Below, piece by piece: positions 54,003-62,738 of a stretch of DNA of 64,000 nt (position 1 is the first letter of the stretch; every line of letters starts with the position of its first letter). Source of the DNA: Desulfobacillus sp041396245 (GTDB lineage Bacteria > Pseudomonadota > Gammaproteobacteria > Burkholderiales > Rhodocyclaceae). Under the pieces are notes generated by a model. The model saw only the letters and a program-made list of their open reading frames with translations. It did no database searches and was not told the DNA's origin. A program made the position numbers and the translations under genes. The DNA lies in contig JAWKYW010000001.1 of the NCBI GenBank assembly GCA_041396245.1, forward strand, positions 186,001-250,000, given 5' to 3'.

Positions 54003-56921
54003 ATGAAACCGGGCGAACACAAAACCGTCCAGGCCCGCATCCTCGGCTACGCCGAGGCCATCGGCTGGACGTTTGTGTCGCGCGAGGAAGCCGAGCAGCG
54101 GCGCGGGTTTGATCCGGACGTACCGCCCGCTGAGCGCGCCAAAAACCGTTCGCTCTTCTTCGACGACCTGCTCGACGCCAAGCTGCGGGAGTTCAACCCG
54201 CGCTACGCCGAGGCCGAGGGTGCGTTGCTCGGGCAGTTTCGCCATCTGCACACCGACATCTACGGCAACCGGGAATTCGTCGAGCACCTGCGCAACCGGG
54301 GCAAGTTCTTCGACGTTGATGCGAAGCGCGAGCGCGATCTGATGCTGATCGATTACGACGATCCGGCGCGCAATGTTTATGAAGTCACCGAGGAGTGGGC
54401 CTTTCACAACGGCCACTACGGCACGCGGGAGGATGTGGTCTTTCTGATCAACGGCATTCCCGTGCTGGTGATCGAGTGCAAGAACGCCAACAAGGACGAG
54501 GCGATTGCCCTGGGGGTGGACCAGATCCGCCGTTACCATCGCGAGACGCCCGAGCTGTTCGTTTCGCAGCAGTTGTTCACCGCCACCGACGCCATCGGCT
54601 TTTCCTACGGGGTGAGCTGGAACACGGTGCGGCGGAACATCTTCAACTGGAAGGACGGGGAGGTCGGCAAGCTGGAGGCCAAGGTGAGGAGCTTCTGCGC
54701 GATCCCGCAGGTGCTCGCCTTCCTGAAGGACTACATCATTTTTGCCGAGAAGGACGAGGAGCTGAACAAATACATCCTGCGCCAGCACCAGACCGGCGCG
54801 GTGGAAGCAGCCGTCGGCCGCGCCCTCGATCCCCGGCGCACGCGCGGCCTGGTCTGGCACACCCAGGGCAGCGGCAAGACCTTCACCATGATCAAGGCGG
54901 CGGAGCGGCTCTTCCGCGCGCCCGGGGCGGACAAACCGACCGTGCTGCTGATGATCGACCGCAACGAGCTGGAAGACCAGATGCTCAAGAACCTTACCGC
55001 GCTCGGCCTGGGCAATCTGGAGCACGCCAGCAGCATCGCCCGGCTCAACCAGCTGCTGCGCGACGACTACCGGGGCATCATCGTGACGATGATCCACAAG
55101 TTCCGCGACATGCCGGCGGACTTGAACCTGCGGAAGAACATCTACGTCCTGATCGACGAAGCCCACCGCACCACCGGCGGCGACCTCGGCAACTTCCTCA
55201 TGGCCGGCCTGCCGAACGCGAGCTTCCTCGGCTTCACCGGCACGCCGGTGGACAAGACTGTCTACGGCAAGGGCACCTTCAAGACCTTCGGCTGCGAGGA
55301 TGATCAGGGCTACCTGCACAAGTATTCCATCGCCGACAGCATCGAGGACGGCACCACGCTGCCGCTGTACTACCAGCTCGCCCCCAACGAAATGCTGGTG
55401 CCGCACGAGACGCTGGACAAGGAGTTTCTGTCGCTGGCCGAAGCCGAAGGCGTGGCCGACATCGAGGAGCTGAACAAGATTCTCGAACGGGCGGTGAACC
55501 TGAAGAACTTCCTCAAGGGCAAGGAGCGGATTCAGCAAGTGGCGCAATTCGTCGCGGAACACTACCGCGGGAACGTCGAGCCACTCGGCTACAAGGCTTT
55601 CCTGGTCGGCGTCGACCGCGAAGCCTGCGCGCATTACAAGCATGCGCTCGACCAGTTTCTGCCGCCCGAGTATTCCGAAGTGGTTTACACCGGCAGCAAC
55701 AACGACTCCAAGCTGCTGAAGGAATTCCACCTCGATCCGAAGCGGGAGCGGCAGATCCGCAAGAGCTTCGGCAAGCTCGACCAGATGCCGAAAATTCTCA
55801 TCGTCACCGAGAAACTGCTCACCGGCTTCGATGCGCCGGTGCTTTACGCCATGTATCTCGACAAGCCGATGCGCGACCACACCCTGCTGCAGGCCATCGC
55901 CCGGGTGAATCGCCCTTACGAGAACGAGGCGCAGGAGATGGTGAAGCCCCATGGCTTCGTGCTGGACTTCGTCGGCATCTTCGACAAGCTGGAAAAAGCG
56001 CTGGCCTTCGACAGCGACGAGATCAACGCCATCGTCAAGGACCTGAAGCTGCTGAAGGTACTGTTCAAGAACAAGATGGAGTCGAAGGCGCCGGACTACC
56101 TCGGCCTGATCGAGCGCAACTTCAACGACAAGGACGTCGACACCCTCATCGAGCATTTCCGCGACCCCGAGCGGCGCAAGGCGTTCTTCAAGGAATACAA
56201 AGAGATCGAGATGCTCTACGAGATCATCTCGCCCGACGCCTTCCTGCGCCCGTTCATTGACGACTATGGCACCTTGTCGGCGATCTATCAGGTCGTCCGC
56301 AAGGCCTACGCCCGGACCGTGATGGTCGACCGCGGGTTTCAGGCCAAGACCAACCATCTGGTGCAGCAGCAGGTCGACAGTTATGGTGTGGGCGGCCTGA
56401 GCGAGATTGTCGCGATCGACGGCAATACCATCGAGCTGATCAAGAACAAGAGCGGCGGCGATGGCACCAAGGTCATCAACCTGATCAAAAGCATTGAAAA
56501 ACTAGCTCAGGAAAACAGCGATGACCCTTGCCTCATCGCCATGGCGGAACGCGCGCGGGCGGTGCAGGAGAGCTTCGAGCAGCGCCAGGCCAGCACGGCC
56601 GAGGCTCTGGCCGAATTGCTGCGTGAAGTGGAAGGCAATGAAACGCGGAAGAAGGAACAGGCTGAAAAGTCTTTCGATGGCCTGACCTATTTTGTTTACC
56701 GCAGCCTGCTGGACGCGAAGATCGAGAACGCCGAGGTTGTCAGCCGCAAGATTCGCCACGCTTTCACCGAGTTTCCGAGCTGGAAACGCAGCGAAAACGC
56801 CCTGCGCGAACTCCGGAAGAAAGTGACCTTCGCCATCTTCGCTGAAACCGACGACCTGGACCGGGTGACGGCGATGGTGGATGAGTTGTTTACGCTGCTG
56901 GAGAAGGCGGATCGGATTTAG
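54003..56921 (+). CDS. hsdR: type I restriction enzyme motor/endonuclease subunit
   Basis: A 972-residue HsdR. The nuclease core lies near residue 157 (VLVIECKNAN, preceded by an Asp at REDVVFLINGIP). The helicase motor follows: WHTQGSGKTFTM (Walker A, about 285), VLIDEAHRTTGGD (motif II, about 384), GFTGTPVDK and a C-terminal helical domain. It cleaves unmethylated DNA with HsdM and HsdS. It begins 10 bases after hipA, although the operon's own position for hsdR is after hsdS. Confidence 0.93.
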   Translation: MKPGEHKTVQARILGYAEAIGWTFVSREEAEQRRGFDPDVPPAERAKNRSLFFDDLLDAKLREFNPRYAEAEGALLGQFRHLHTDIYGNREFVEHLRNRGKFFDVDAKRERDLMLIDYDDPARNVYEVTEEWAFHNGHYGTREDVVFLINGIPVLVIECKNANKDEAIALGVDQIRRYHRETPELFVSQQLFTATDAIGFSYGVSWNTVRRNIFNWKDGEVGKLEAKVRSFCAIPQVLAFLKDYIIFAEKDEELNKYILRQHQTGAVEAAVGRALDPRRTRGLVWHTQGSGKTFTMIKAAERLFRAPGADKPTVLLMIDRNELEDQMLKNLTALGLGNLEHASSIARLNQLLRDDYRGIIVTMIHKFRDMPADLNLRKNIYVLIDEAHRTTGGDLGNFLMAGLPNASFLGFTGTPVDKTVYGKGTFKTFGCEDDQGYLHKYSIADSIEDGTTLPLYYQLAPNEMLVPHETLDKEFLSLAEAEGVADIEELNKILERAVNLKNFLKGKERIQQVAQFVAEHYRGNVEPLGYKAFLVGVDREACAHYKHALDQFLPPEYSEVVYTGSNNDSKLLKEFHLDPKRERQIRKSFGKLDQMPKILIVTEKLLTGFDAPVLYAMYLDKPMRDHTLLQAIARVNRPYENEAQEMVKPHGFVLDFVGIFDKLEKALAFDSDEINAIVKDLKLLKVLFKNKMESKAPDYLGLIERNFNDKDVDTLIEHFRDPERRKAFFKEYKEIEMLYEIISPDAFLRPFIDDYGTLSAIYQVVRKAYARTVMVDRGFQAKTNHLVQQQVDSYGVGGLSEIVAIDGNTIELIKNKSGGDGTKVINLIKSIEKLAQENSDDPCLIAMAERARAVQESFEQRQASTAEALAELLREVEGNETRKKEQAEKSFDGLTYFVYRSLLDAKIENAEVVSRKIRHAFTEFPSWKRSENALRELRKKVTFAIFAETDDLDRVTAMVDELFTLLEKADRI

Positions 56922-56925
56922 CGCG

Positions 56926-57261
56926 ATGAAGGCAATCGATCACAAAGGCCGGTTCAAGCAGCGCGTCCGGCACTGGGCCGACAAGCTGGAGGTGAAGATC
57001 GTCTGGCTGGGTGTGCGGCCGATGCGGAACAAATGGGCCTCGTGTTCCACCGCGGGCCATTTGAATTTCAGCGACGAACTGCCTGCCCTGAAACCCGAGC
57101 TGTGGGACTACGTGATCGTCCACGAGTTGCTCCACTTCTCGGTGCCCAACCACGGAAAACTCTGGAAAAGCCTGATGCGCTCCCATCTGGGCGAATATGA
57201 AGCACATGAAGGCGCGTTAAAGCGGATCGCAGGCAACAAGGCGCCGCAGCGTACACGCTGA
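56926..57261 (+). CDS. small metal-dependent peptidase (YgjP/M48-like)
   Basis: A 111-residue protein with WASCSTAGHLNFSDELPALK and the zinc motif VIVHELLHFSVPNHGKLW (HExxH). The family (DUF45/YgjP) is often found next to hsdR in type I loci, where its function is unknown. It follows hsdR by 4 bases and is probably cotranscribed. It is shorter than typical YgjP proteins but keeps the complete active site. Confidence 0.85.
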   Translation: MKAIDHKGRFKQRVRHWADKLEVKIVWLGVRPMRNKWASCSTAGHLNFSDELPALKPELWDYVIVHELLHFSVPNHGKLWKSLMRSHLGEYEAHEGALKRIAGNKAPQRTR

Positions 57262-57443
57262 CGCGCACTGCTGAACTTGCCGATGAGTGACCAGTATGGG
57301 CATGATGGCTGCAGGGGCATCGGACGTGCCTCCGGACCATGCGTGCCGGTTGTCGCGAAGTTGAAGCGATTTCGGCCTATAGTGAGCATCGGTAGTCCGT
57401 TGCATGTGAACCTTTCGATCCTTCGATACAGCGAGGTGCTTCC

Positions 57444-57776
57444 ATGGCCATCATCCACGCAGCCTCCGGCGAGTTGATAGACGTGCGTCCGCTTGGCGCG
57501 GCGCTGCGCCAGACGAGTTCAAGCACGCTGGTCCGGGCTGACCACCTCGAGGTCTTCCGGTTCGTGCTGCCGGCCGGAACGACGGTCCCGGATCACAAGG
57601 CGTCCGGCGCGATCACCATTCAGTGCCTGGAAGGTGAAGTGGAGCTCGAGGCCCACGGGCGAAGGCAGACATTCCTTCCGGGGCACATGGTCTATCTCGC
57701 TGATGCGGAACCGCATGTCGTCAAGGCCTTGAAGGATTCCTCCCTTCTCGTCACGGTTTTGCTAAGGCGCGCGTGA
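57444..57776 (+). CDS. small cupin-domain protein
   Basis: A 110-residue single cupin: VLPAGTTVPDHKASGAITIQ and LEGEVELEAHGRRQTFLPGH form the two cupin motifs, with His residues in both that may bind metal. Such proteins range from sugar isomerases to ligand-binding regulators. It stands alone, followed by a terminator-like hairpin. It is not clearly in an operon with the P450. Confidence 0.8.
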   Translation: MAIIHAASGELIDVRPLGAALRQTSSSTLVRADHLEVFRFVLPAGTTVPDHKASGAITIQCLEGEVELEAHGRRQTFLPGHMVYLADAEPHVVKALKDSSLLVTVLLRRA

Positions 57777-57803
57777 TTCCGCCGGGGCCCGTTCCGTTTC
57801 AGG

Positions 57804-57833
57804 CCGGGCGATGGCGGCCATACCGGTTTTTTT
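57804..57833 (+). terminator. Rho-independent terminator candidate after the cupin gene
   Basis: CCGG (57804-57807) and ATGG (57811-57814) pair with CCAT (57818-57821) and CCGG (57823-57826), followed at once by seven T. The interrupted stem is modest, but the T-run and the position 28 bases after the stop fit a terminator. Confidence 0.5.
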
Positions 57834-57873
57834 GCGCCATGAAAGCCAGGATGCTGAATAGCGGAGATGCGGC

Positions 57874-59016
57874 ATGAGCGAAGAGCGGCAGGACGACTGG
57901 AATCCGCAGGATGCCTCGATCCTGGCGGATCAACGCGGGGCATACGACGGGATGCGCGAGCGCTGTCCGGTGGCGCACAGCGAATTCATGGGCTGGTCGC
58001 TGTTCCGCCATGAGGATGTCGCCAGCGTTCTGGCCGACCCGGCGACGTACAGCAATGCATCGCGGTTCCTGGCCATCCCGAACGGGATGGATCCGCCGGT
58101 GCACGACCGGTTCCGCGCGGCGCTCACCCCCAATTTCAGCCGGGAGCAGATGGCCCGTCTCGAGCCGCGCGTCCGCGAGATCGCCGCGAACCTCCTTGCG
58201 CCGCTGCGCTCCGGCGGCGAGCTGGAGTTCATCGACGACTTCGCCACGCCCTTCGCATTGAAGACGCTGTGCGCCATGCTCGGTTGGCCCGATGCGCAGT
58301 GGCATTGTCTCGGCGGTTGGGTGCACGGCAGCCAGCAGGTGGCTTTCAGCAGGGAGCCCGGTGTCGGCAAGGCGCTGGCGAGTCTTTTCTCGGAGCACGT
58401 CAAGGCCAATCTGGCGTTGCACCGCGCCGCGCCGAATGCCGTGGCCGACGCCACGGACGCGCTGTTGGGGACCGAGGTCGACGGGCGGCGGTTGGACGAT
58501 GACCAGATCGTGAGCGTCCTGCGCAACTGGACGGCCGGCCATGGCACCGTCGCGGCCGGTCTGGGCATCCTGGCCCTGAATCTTGCCCGGGACCCCGAAC
58601 TGCAGGATCGGCTGCGGAGCGATCCGTCGCTCATTCCCGCAGCGATCGAGGAGATCCTGCGGGCGGATGGTCCGCTCGTCGCCAATCCGCGCACCACGAC
58701 GCGGGAAGTCAGGATTCAGGACCGGACCATCCCGAAGGGGGAGCACCTGTCGCTGATGTGGATTGCCGCCAATCGCGACCCGCGCGCGTTCGATGATCCG
58801 GATGTCGTCCAGGTCGGACGGAGCACGGATGCCAGCCTGGTCTGGGGCCAAGGCATCCATTTTTGCCAGGGAGCCCCCCTGGCCAGGCTCGAAATGCGCA
58901 TTGCGCTCGAGGAACTGCTCGCGCGGACGAAGCGCTTTGAATTCGCCGGCGATGTTCCCCGTCGCGCGGCCTATCCCAGCAACGGCCTCGCCGCGCTTCC
59001 CCTGCGAGTCGGCTGA
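57874..59016 (+). CDS. cytochrome P450
   Basis: A 380-residue soluble P450. The heme-binding loop is LVWGQGIHFCQGAPLARLE with Cys near residue 331; the K-helix ExxR is EEILR; the I-helix reads NWTAGHGTVAAG, with Gly where Asp/Glu-Thr is common (AGHGT). It is slightly short for the class. No ferredoxin or ferredoxin reductase gene is adjacent, so its redox partner lies elsewhere. A role in O-demethylation of methoxy-aromatics would fit the window but is only a guess. Confidence 0.9.
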   Translation: MSEERQDDWNPQDASILADQRGAYDGMRERCPVAHSEFMGWSLFRHEDVASVLADPATYSNASRFLAIPNGMDPPVHDRFRAALTPNFSREQMARLEPRVREIAANLLAPLRSGGELEFIDDFATPFALKTLCAMLGWPDAQWHCLGGWVHGSQQVAFSREPGVGKALASLFSEHVKANLALHRAAPNAVADATDALLGTEVDGRRLDDDQIVSVLRNWTAGHGTVAAGLGILALNLARDPELQDRLRSDPSLIPAAIEEILRADGPLVANPRTTTREVRIQDRTIPKGEHLSLMWIAANRDPRAFDDPDVVQVGRSTDASLVWGQGIHFCQGAPLARLEMRIALEELLARTKRFEFAGDVPRRAAYPSNGLAALPLRVG

Positions 59017-59034
59017 CGCCGCTGCATTTTCAGC

Positions 59035-61122
59035 TCAACGGCCTGGCGGTGGGCTTTCCGCCAGCGTAAACATGAATGCCGCCCCTTGTCCGGGCGCGGC
59101 TTCGGCCCAAACCGCTCCGCCGTGGCGACCGACGATTCGGGCAACCGTGGCCAAGCCGATCCCGGAACCCTCGAACTCGTGCGCACTGTGCAGGCGCTGG
59201 AAAGGCTGGAACAGCCTGGCGGCGTAGGCCATGTCAAAGCCGGCGCCATTGTCCCGAATCCGGTACACCCTCCTTCCGCTTGCGTCCCGGGTCGCGTCGA
59301 ATTCGATGCGCGCGGCCGCCGTTTTCGCGGTGTATTTCCACGCATTTTCGAGCAGGTTCTGCAGCAGCAGGCGCAGCAGCTGCGGATCGCCGGCCGTTCT
59401 GATGCCGTCTTCGATGACGAATTCAACCCGGCGCGGGCTGTCCTGGGGGGCGATGTCCGCCGCGATTTCCCGGGCGCAAGCCGAGAGGTCGGTTTCCTTG
59501 ACGTTCATGCCCTTGCGGGATACGCGTCCGAGTTCCATCAGCGCCTCGATCAGCCGGAACATGCGCTGGATGCTGGAGCGCACCTTGCCGAGATATTCCC
59601 CGGCCTCCCGATCCAGCTTGCCGTCCAGGCGCTCTTCCAGCAGGTGGGTGAATCCGTCGATCGCGCGCAAGGGTGCGCGCAGGTCATGGGATACCGAATA
59701 GCTATAGGCTTCCAGCTCCCGGTTGAGCGCGGCCAGTTCCCCGGTGCGTTCACTGATTTTTTCTTCCAGGTGGTCGTGCGCTTCGCGCAGCGCAGCCTGG
59801 GCGTTGATCTGTTCGGTGATGTCGTTGGCAACCCAGATCACGCCCTTAGACATGTCGGAACGGTCGAGGGCGGTTGCGCTGAAGTGCGTCCAGATGATCG
59901 GGCCGTCCTTCTTCCGGTTCTGCACTATCCCCGTCGCATGCCCGATGGCTTCGATCTGCGGATAGATGTCCTCTCCCTGCTGCCGGTAGCATTCCTCGGA
60001 GACGTGGATCAGGCGCGTCGGCCGGCCCTGGATATCCTCCGGTTCGTATCCGAAGAGCGCCGCAAAGCTCCTGTTGCAGCGGACGATGTGCCGGTCCTTG
60101 ATGTGGGCGATTCCGGACACCGTGTTTTCCAGGATGCTTGCGTTCTCCAGGGCAACGCGGCGGATGTCTTCCTCGTTTTTCCTGCGCTCGGTAATGTCGG
60201 CCAGTATCTTGAAGAAGCCGACTGTCTCGCCGAACCCGGATTGATGCGGTATCAACTGTACGTCGAGGTATCTGACGTTTCCGCCCGGGTCGGCATGGGT
60301 CCGTTCGAAGGCGACCTGATTGTTCTCGAAGCAGCGATCCAGATAGGGTTGCACGCTCTTGTATTCGGCAATCCCCATGATGTCCTCCAGGGCCATGCCG
60401 ATCACGTCCCTGCCGGAAGTACCGAAGAACCCGGCGTAGCGCTGGTTGGCGAACCTGCACTGCCTCTTGCCGTCGAAGTAGGCGACCATGAGCGGGGCAT
60501 GCTCGAAGAATAGCCGCAGCAGTTCGTCGCGTTTGCGCACCGCCCGCCGCGATTGGTTCCGCTCCAGGGCGGCGCCGATCACGGTGGCGGCGGTTTTCAG
60601 GGCCCCGAGTTCGGATTCGGACCATTCGCGCTCGGACCAGCGCTGTGACAGGGTGATCACGCCGACGGGCTCCCCGCCCGCAAAGATCGCCAGGGCGGCG
60701 AGGGCGCGCACTTCGCTCGGCACTTGCGCCCGAAGTTCTTTCGGAAGGCTCCCTATCCGCGCGACCACCGGTTTGCCGCTCTGGAGAAGGGCAAGCAAAC
60801 GTTCGAAATCCTTGCCTAGCAGGGAGAACCCCTGCGGCGCGTATTCGAAAACCGATACGGCGCCGGCCGTGGTCCATGAATAACGCGGCACCAACGTAAC
60901 CCCTTGCTCCGGGTCGTTGTCGAATTCGAATACGGTGGCGCTGCCGACTTCCGCCGCCTTGCCGATTTATTCCAGGACGTCCGTCAGCACGGATTCGACC
61001 GACTTGCTGCCGAGAAACTGCTCGGCGCCGTAACTAACGGCCTGAAGAATGGCGTTGTGGCGCTGAAGCGCCTGCCATTCGGGCATTTTCGCCAAATCGG
61101 CTTCCGTCGTGGGTGCCTTCAT
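59035..61122 (-). pseudogene. GAF-PAS-PAS sensor histidine kinase interrupted by an in-frame stop
   Basis: Reading from ATG 61122, the frame encodes an N-terminal GAF domain that is broken by a TAA at 60967-60969, then continues in the same frame without loss: VESVLTDVLE, stop, IGKAAEVGSATVFEFDNDPE. The remaining 619-residue part from GTG 60894 has a GAF remainder, two PAS domains (LLRLFFEHAPLMVAYFDGK, ENASILENTVSGIAHIK), HisKA (SYSVSHDLRAPLRAIDGFTH with the phospho-His) and a HATPase (NLLENAWKYTAKT, GIGLATVARIVGRHGG). One base change explains the split. The downstream part might still be made from the internal start. Confidence 0.8.
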
Positions 61123-61241
61123 GCGCGGCCCCGCGCAGAATGGGCTTCCCGATCCGGTTGAGCAAGGGGGGATGACTGATGCCGGGCCCCCTTCATGAAA
61201 GGCATGCAAGCGCAACGACAGGTGCACCGACTTGGCAACAT
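61119..61241 (-). CDS. possible cysteine-rich leader ORF upstream of the kinase
   Basis: A 40-codon frame starting MLPSRCTCRCACMPFMKGAR. A strong GGGAGGAGG lies 7 bases before its ATG, and its TGA overlaps the ATG of the kinase (ATGA). The CTCRCAC cluster is unusual. It may be a translated leader that couples to the kinase, or a chance frame. Confidence 0.35.
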   Translation of the reverse strand: MLPSRCTCRCACMPFMKGARHQSSPLAQPDREAHSARGRA

Positions 61242-61267
61242 CGAACAACCTCCTCCCGTTTTATGCC

Positions 61268-61285
61268 ATGCGGCCATAGCCGCAT
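61268..61285. promoter_or_regulatory. perfect inverted repeat upstream of the kinase
   Basis: ATGCGGC-CATA-GCCGCAT is a perfect 7-bp inverted repeat with a 4-base centre in an AT-richer stretch between the kinase and the repeat at 61436. It could be an operator or an RNA hairpin in the leader. Confidence 0.35.
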
Positions 61286-61435
61286 GATCTTTATTGACTA
61301 TTGTTGTCTTCACAATCGGTGGGGGTTCCGAATGTGCAAATTTCAAATAGTTTTGGACGCTAAATCACCTTGCGCAGCCTGACAAGGAAATATGTCACGA
61401 ATTTCCGGCATTGCAGACAGGAAAGATCCTGATTG

Positions 61436-61530
61436 CCCGCGAGGCTCAGCCCTGCTTGCACCTGCCTTACGTCGCCATGGTGCAACATCTTCAACGTCAT
61501 GCCGGCGAAGGCCGGCATCCAGAGCCGGAA
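61436..61530. repeat. composite repeat, second copy of the 39883 unit (right half missing)
   Basis: GAGGCTCAGCCCTGCTTG, GTCGCCATGGTGCAACATC and GTCATGCCGGCGAAGGCCGG follow in the same order and spacing as at 39883-39960. The facing right arm is absent here. Besides this repeat and the inverted repeat at 61268, the gap 61242-61588 shows no gene. Confidence 0.8.
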
Positions 61531-61588
61531 ACCAGCGCCGGCACCAGCGCGAAGTAGGCGAATCCGGCTTTGCCGGTGCGCATGGCGC

Positions 61589-62695
61589 TCAGGCCAGGAC
61601 GGCCTCGAGATTGCGCCGCAGCGAGGACGGCAGCTTGTTGCCGCGGCCGAAGCGCACCACCAGGTCGGGTCGGCGCCGGCCGATGCCGAGGAATCCGGCG
61701 AACTGCGGCCGCAGCGCGGCCACTTCGACCGGCTGGTTGAGGAAGGCGTTGCGGATGCCAAGCGCCGCCGACTGCAGGGCGAAGCGCTCATAGGCGCGGC
61801 CGACTTCGATCCAGCCGGCCTTGTCCTCGCGTTCGGCGACGAAGATGGCGAGGCCGGCCGAGCTGCGGACCTGGCGGGCATACTTGTCGTTCTCGCCTTT
61901 TGGGGTGAAGAAAAGATCGAACAGGAGCCCGCCCAGCCAGGCCGGCGCGGTGGGGTTGCCCGATGCGGCGGCGTAGAGGCCATCGCCGCTGCGCACGGCG
62001 TCGCCGTCGTTGAAACGGATCCAGGCCTTCAGTTCCTCGACAAAGGCACGGTCGCCCATCTGCACGGTGTTGCCCTGCACGATGTATTCGAGTGTCGTTT
62101 CCATGGCCTGGCGCTCGGTGAGCAGGATGAGGCGCACGCCGGCGCCGCTGCCGGCCTGTTCCAGCAGTCTGAGTTCGTCGGCGGAGAGCGGCTTGCCATC
62201 GTAGTCGCCGCGGGTACTCTGGCGTTCCGGTATGGCCCGGAAGAGCGGGGAGTCTACGGGGCGGGTCGGTTGCAGTCCGATCCGCAGCGTATCGCCGCCG
62301 GCGGCGTCGAAGGCCGCCTCGGCCTTCAGGCCATCGGCGAGGGCAGCCTGGGCAAGGTTCTCCGCCGCGCAGCCGAGCGAGACGAAGAGGTGATGGTCAT
62401 CGGGGTCGACCGCCGGGCAGCGCCGGGTCAGATCGGGCAGCAGGGTGATGGCACGCTCCTCGAGGCGGAACTTCCAGCATTGGGTGTTGTGGCTGGAGGG
62501 CGCCAGGGTGGCGTAGCGCACCAGCTCGCGCAAGCGCCCGGCCTGGTCGCCTTGCGGCCCCCGGCCATGGCGCCAGGTGTCCCGCACCGCCTGCTCGTAG
62601 CCGGCATCGGAGCAGGACGCCAGGAGGCCGCTGCCGGCCATGGCGGCCGCGGCGGAGGCTGCGGTGGACAGGGTGAATTGCCTGCGAGTGAACAT
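61589..62695 (-). CDS. Acg-type nitroreductase family protein, Tat-exported lipoprotein
   Basis: A 368-residue FMN-binding nitroreductase-fold protein. The N-terminus has a Tat signal (TRRQFTLSTAA) followed by a lipobox-like LLASC. Two nitroreductase halves follow: RYATLAPSSHNTQCWKF and PERQSTRGDYDGKPL are typical of the Acg group, which may store or use flavin. ATG 62695 has GGAGAAG upstream. Its role is unknown; a periplasmic redox enzyme is likely. Confidence 0.82.
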   Translation of the reverse strand: MFTRRQFTLSTAASAAAAMAGSGLLASCSDAGYEQAVRDTWRHGRGPQGDQAGRLRELVRYATLAPSSHNTQCWKFRLEERAITLLPDLTRRCPAVDPDDHHLFVSLGCAAENLAQAALADGLKAEAAFDAAGGDTLRIGLQPTRPVDSPLFRAIPERQSTRGDYDGKPLSADELRLLEQAGSGAGVRLILLTERQAMETTLEYIVQGNTVQMGDRAFVEELKAWIRFNDGDAVRSGDGLYAAASGNPTAPAWLGGLLFDLFFTPKGENDKYARQVRSSAGLAIFVAEREDKAGWIEVGRAYERFALQSAALGIRNAFLNQPVEVAALRPQFAGFLGIGRRRPDLVVRFGRGNKLPSSLRRNLEAVLA

Positions 62696-62738
62696 TTTTC
62701 TTCTCCAGAATGTGCCACGGCATTCTCGCATGACCGCA

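Noticed and set aside
53997..56357. A 786-codon minus-strand open frame opposite hsdR
   Set aside because: It mirrors the hsdR codon pattern and shows no domain. The plus strand encodes all HsdR motifs.
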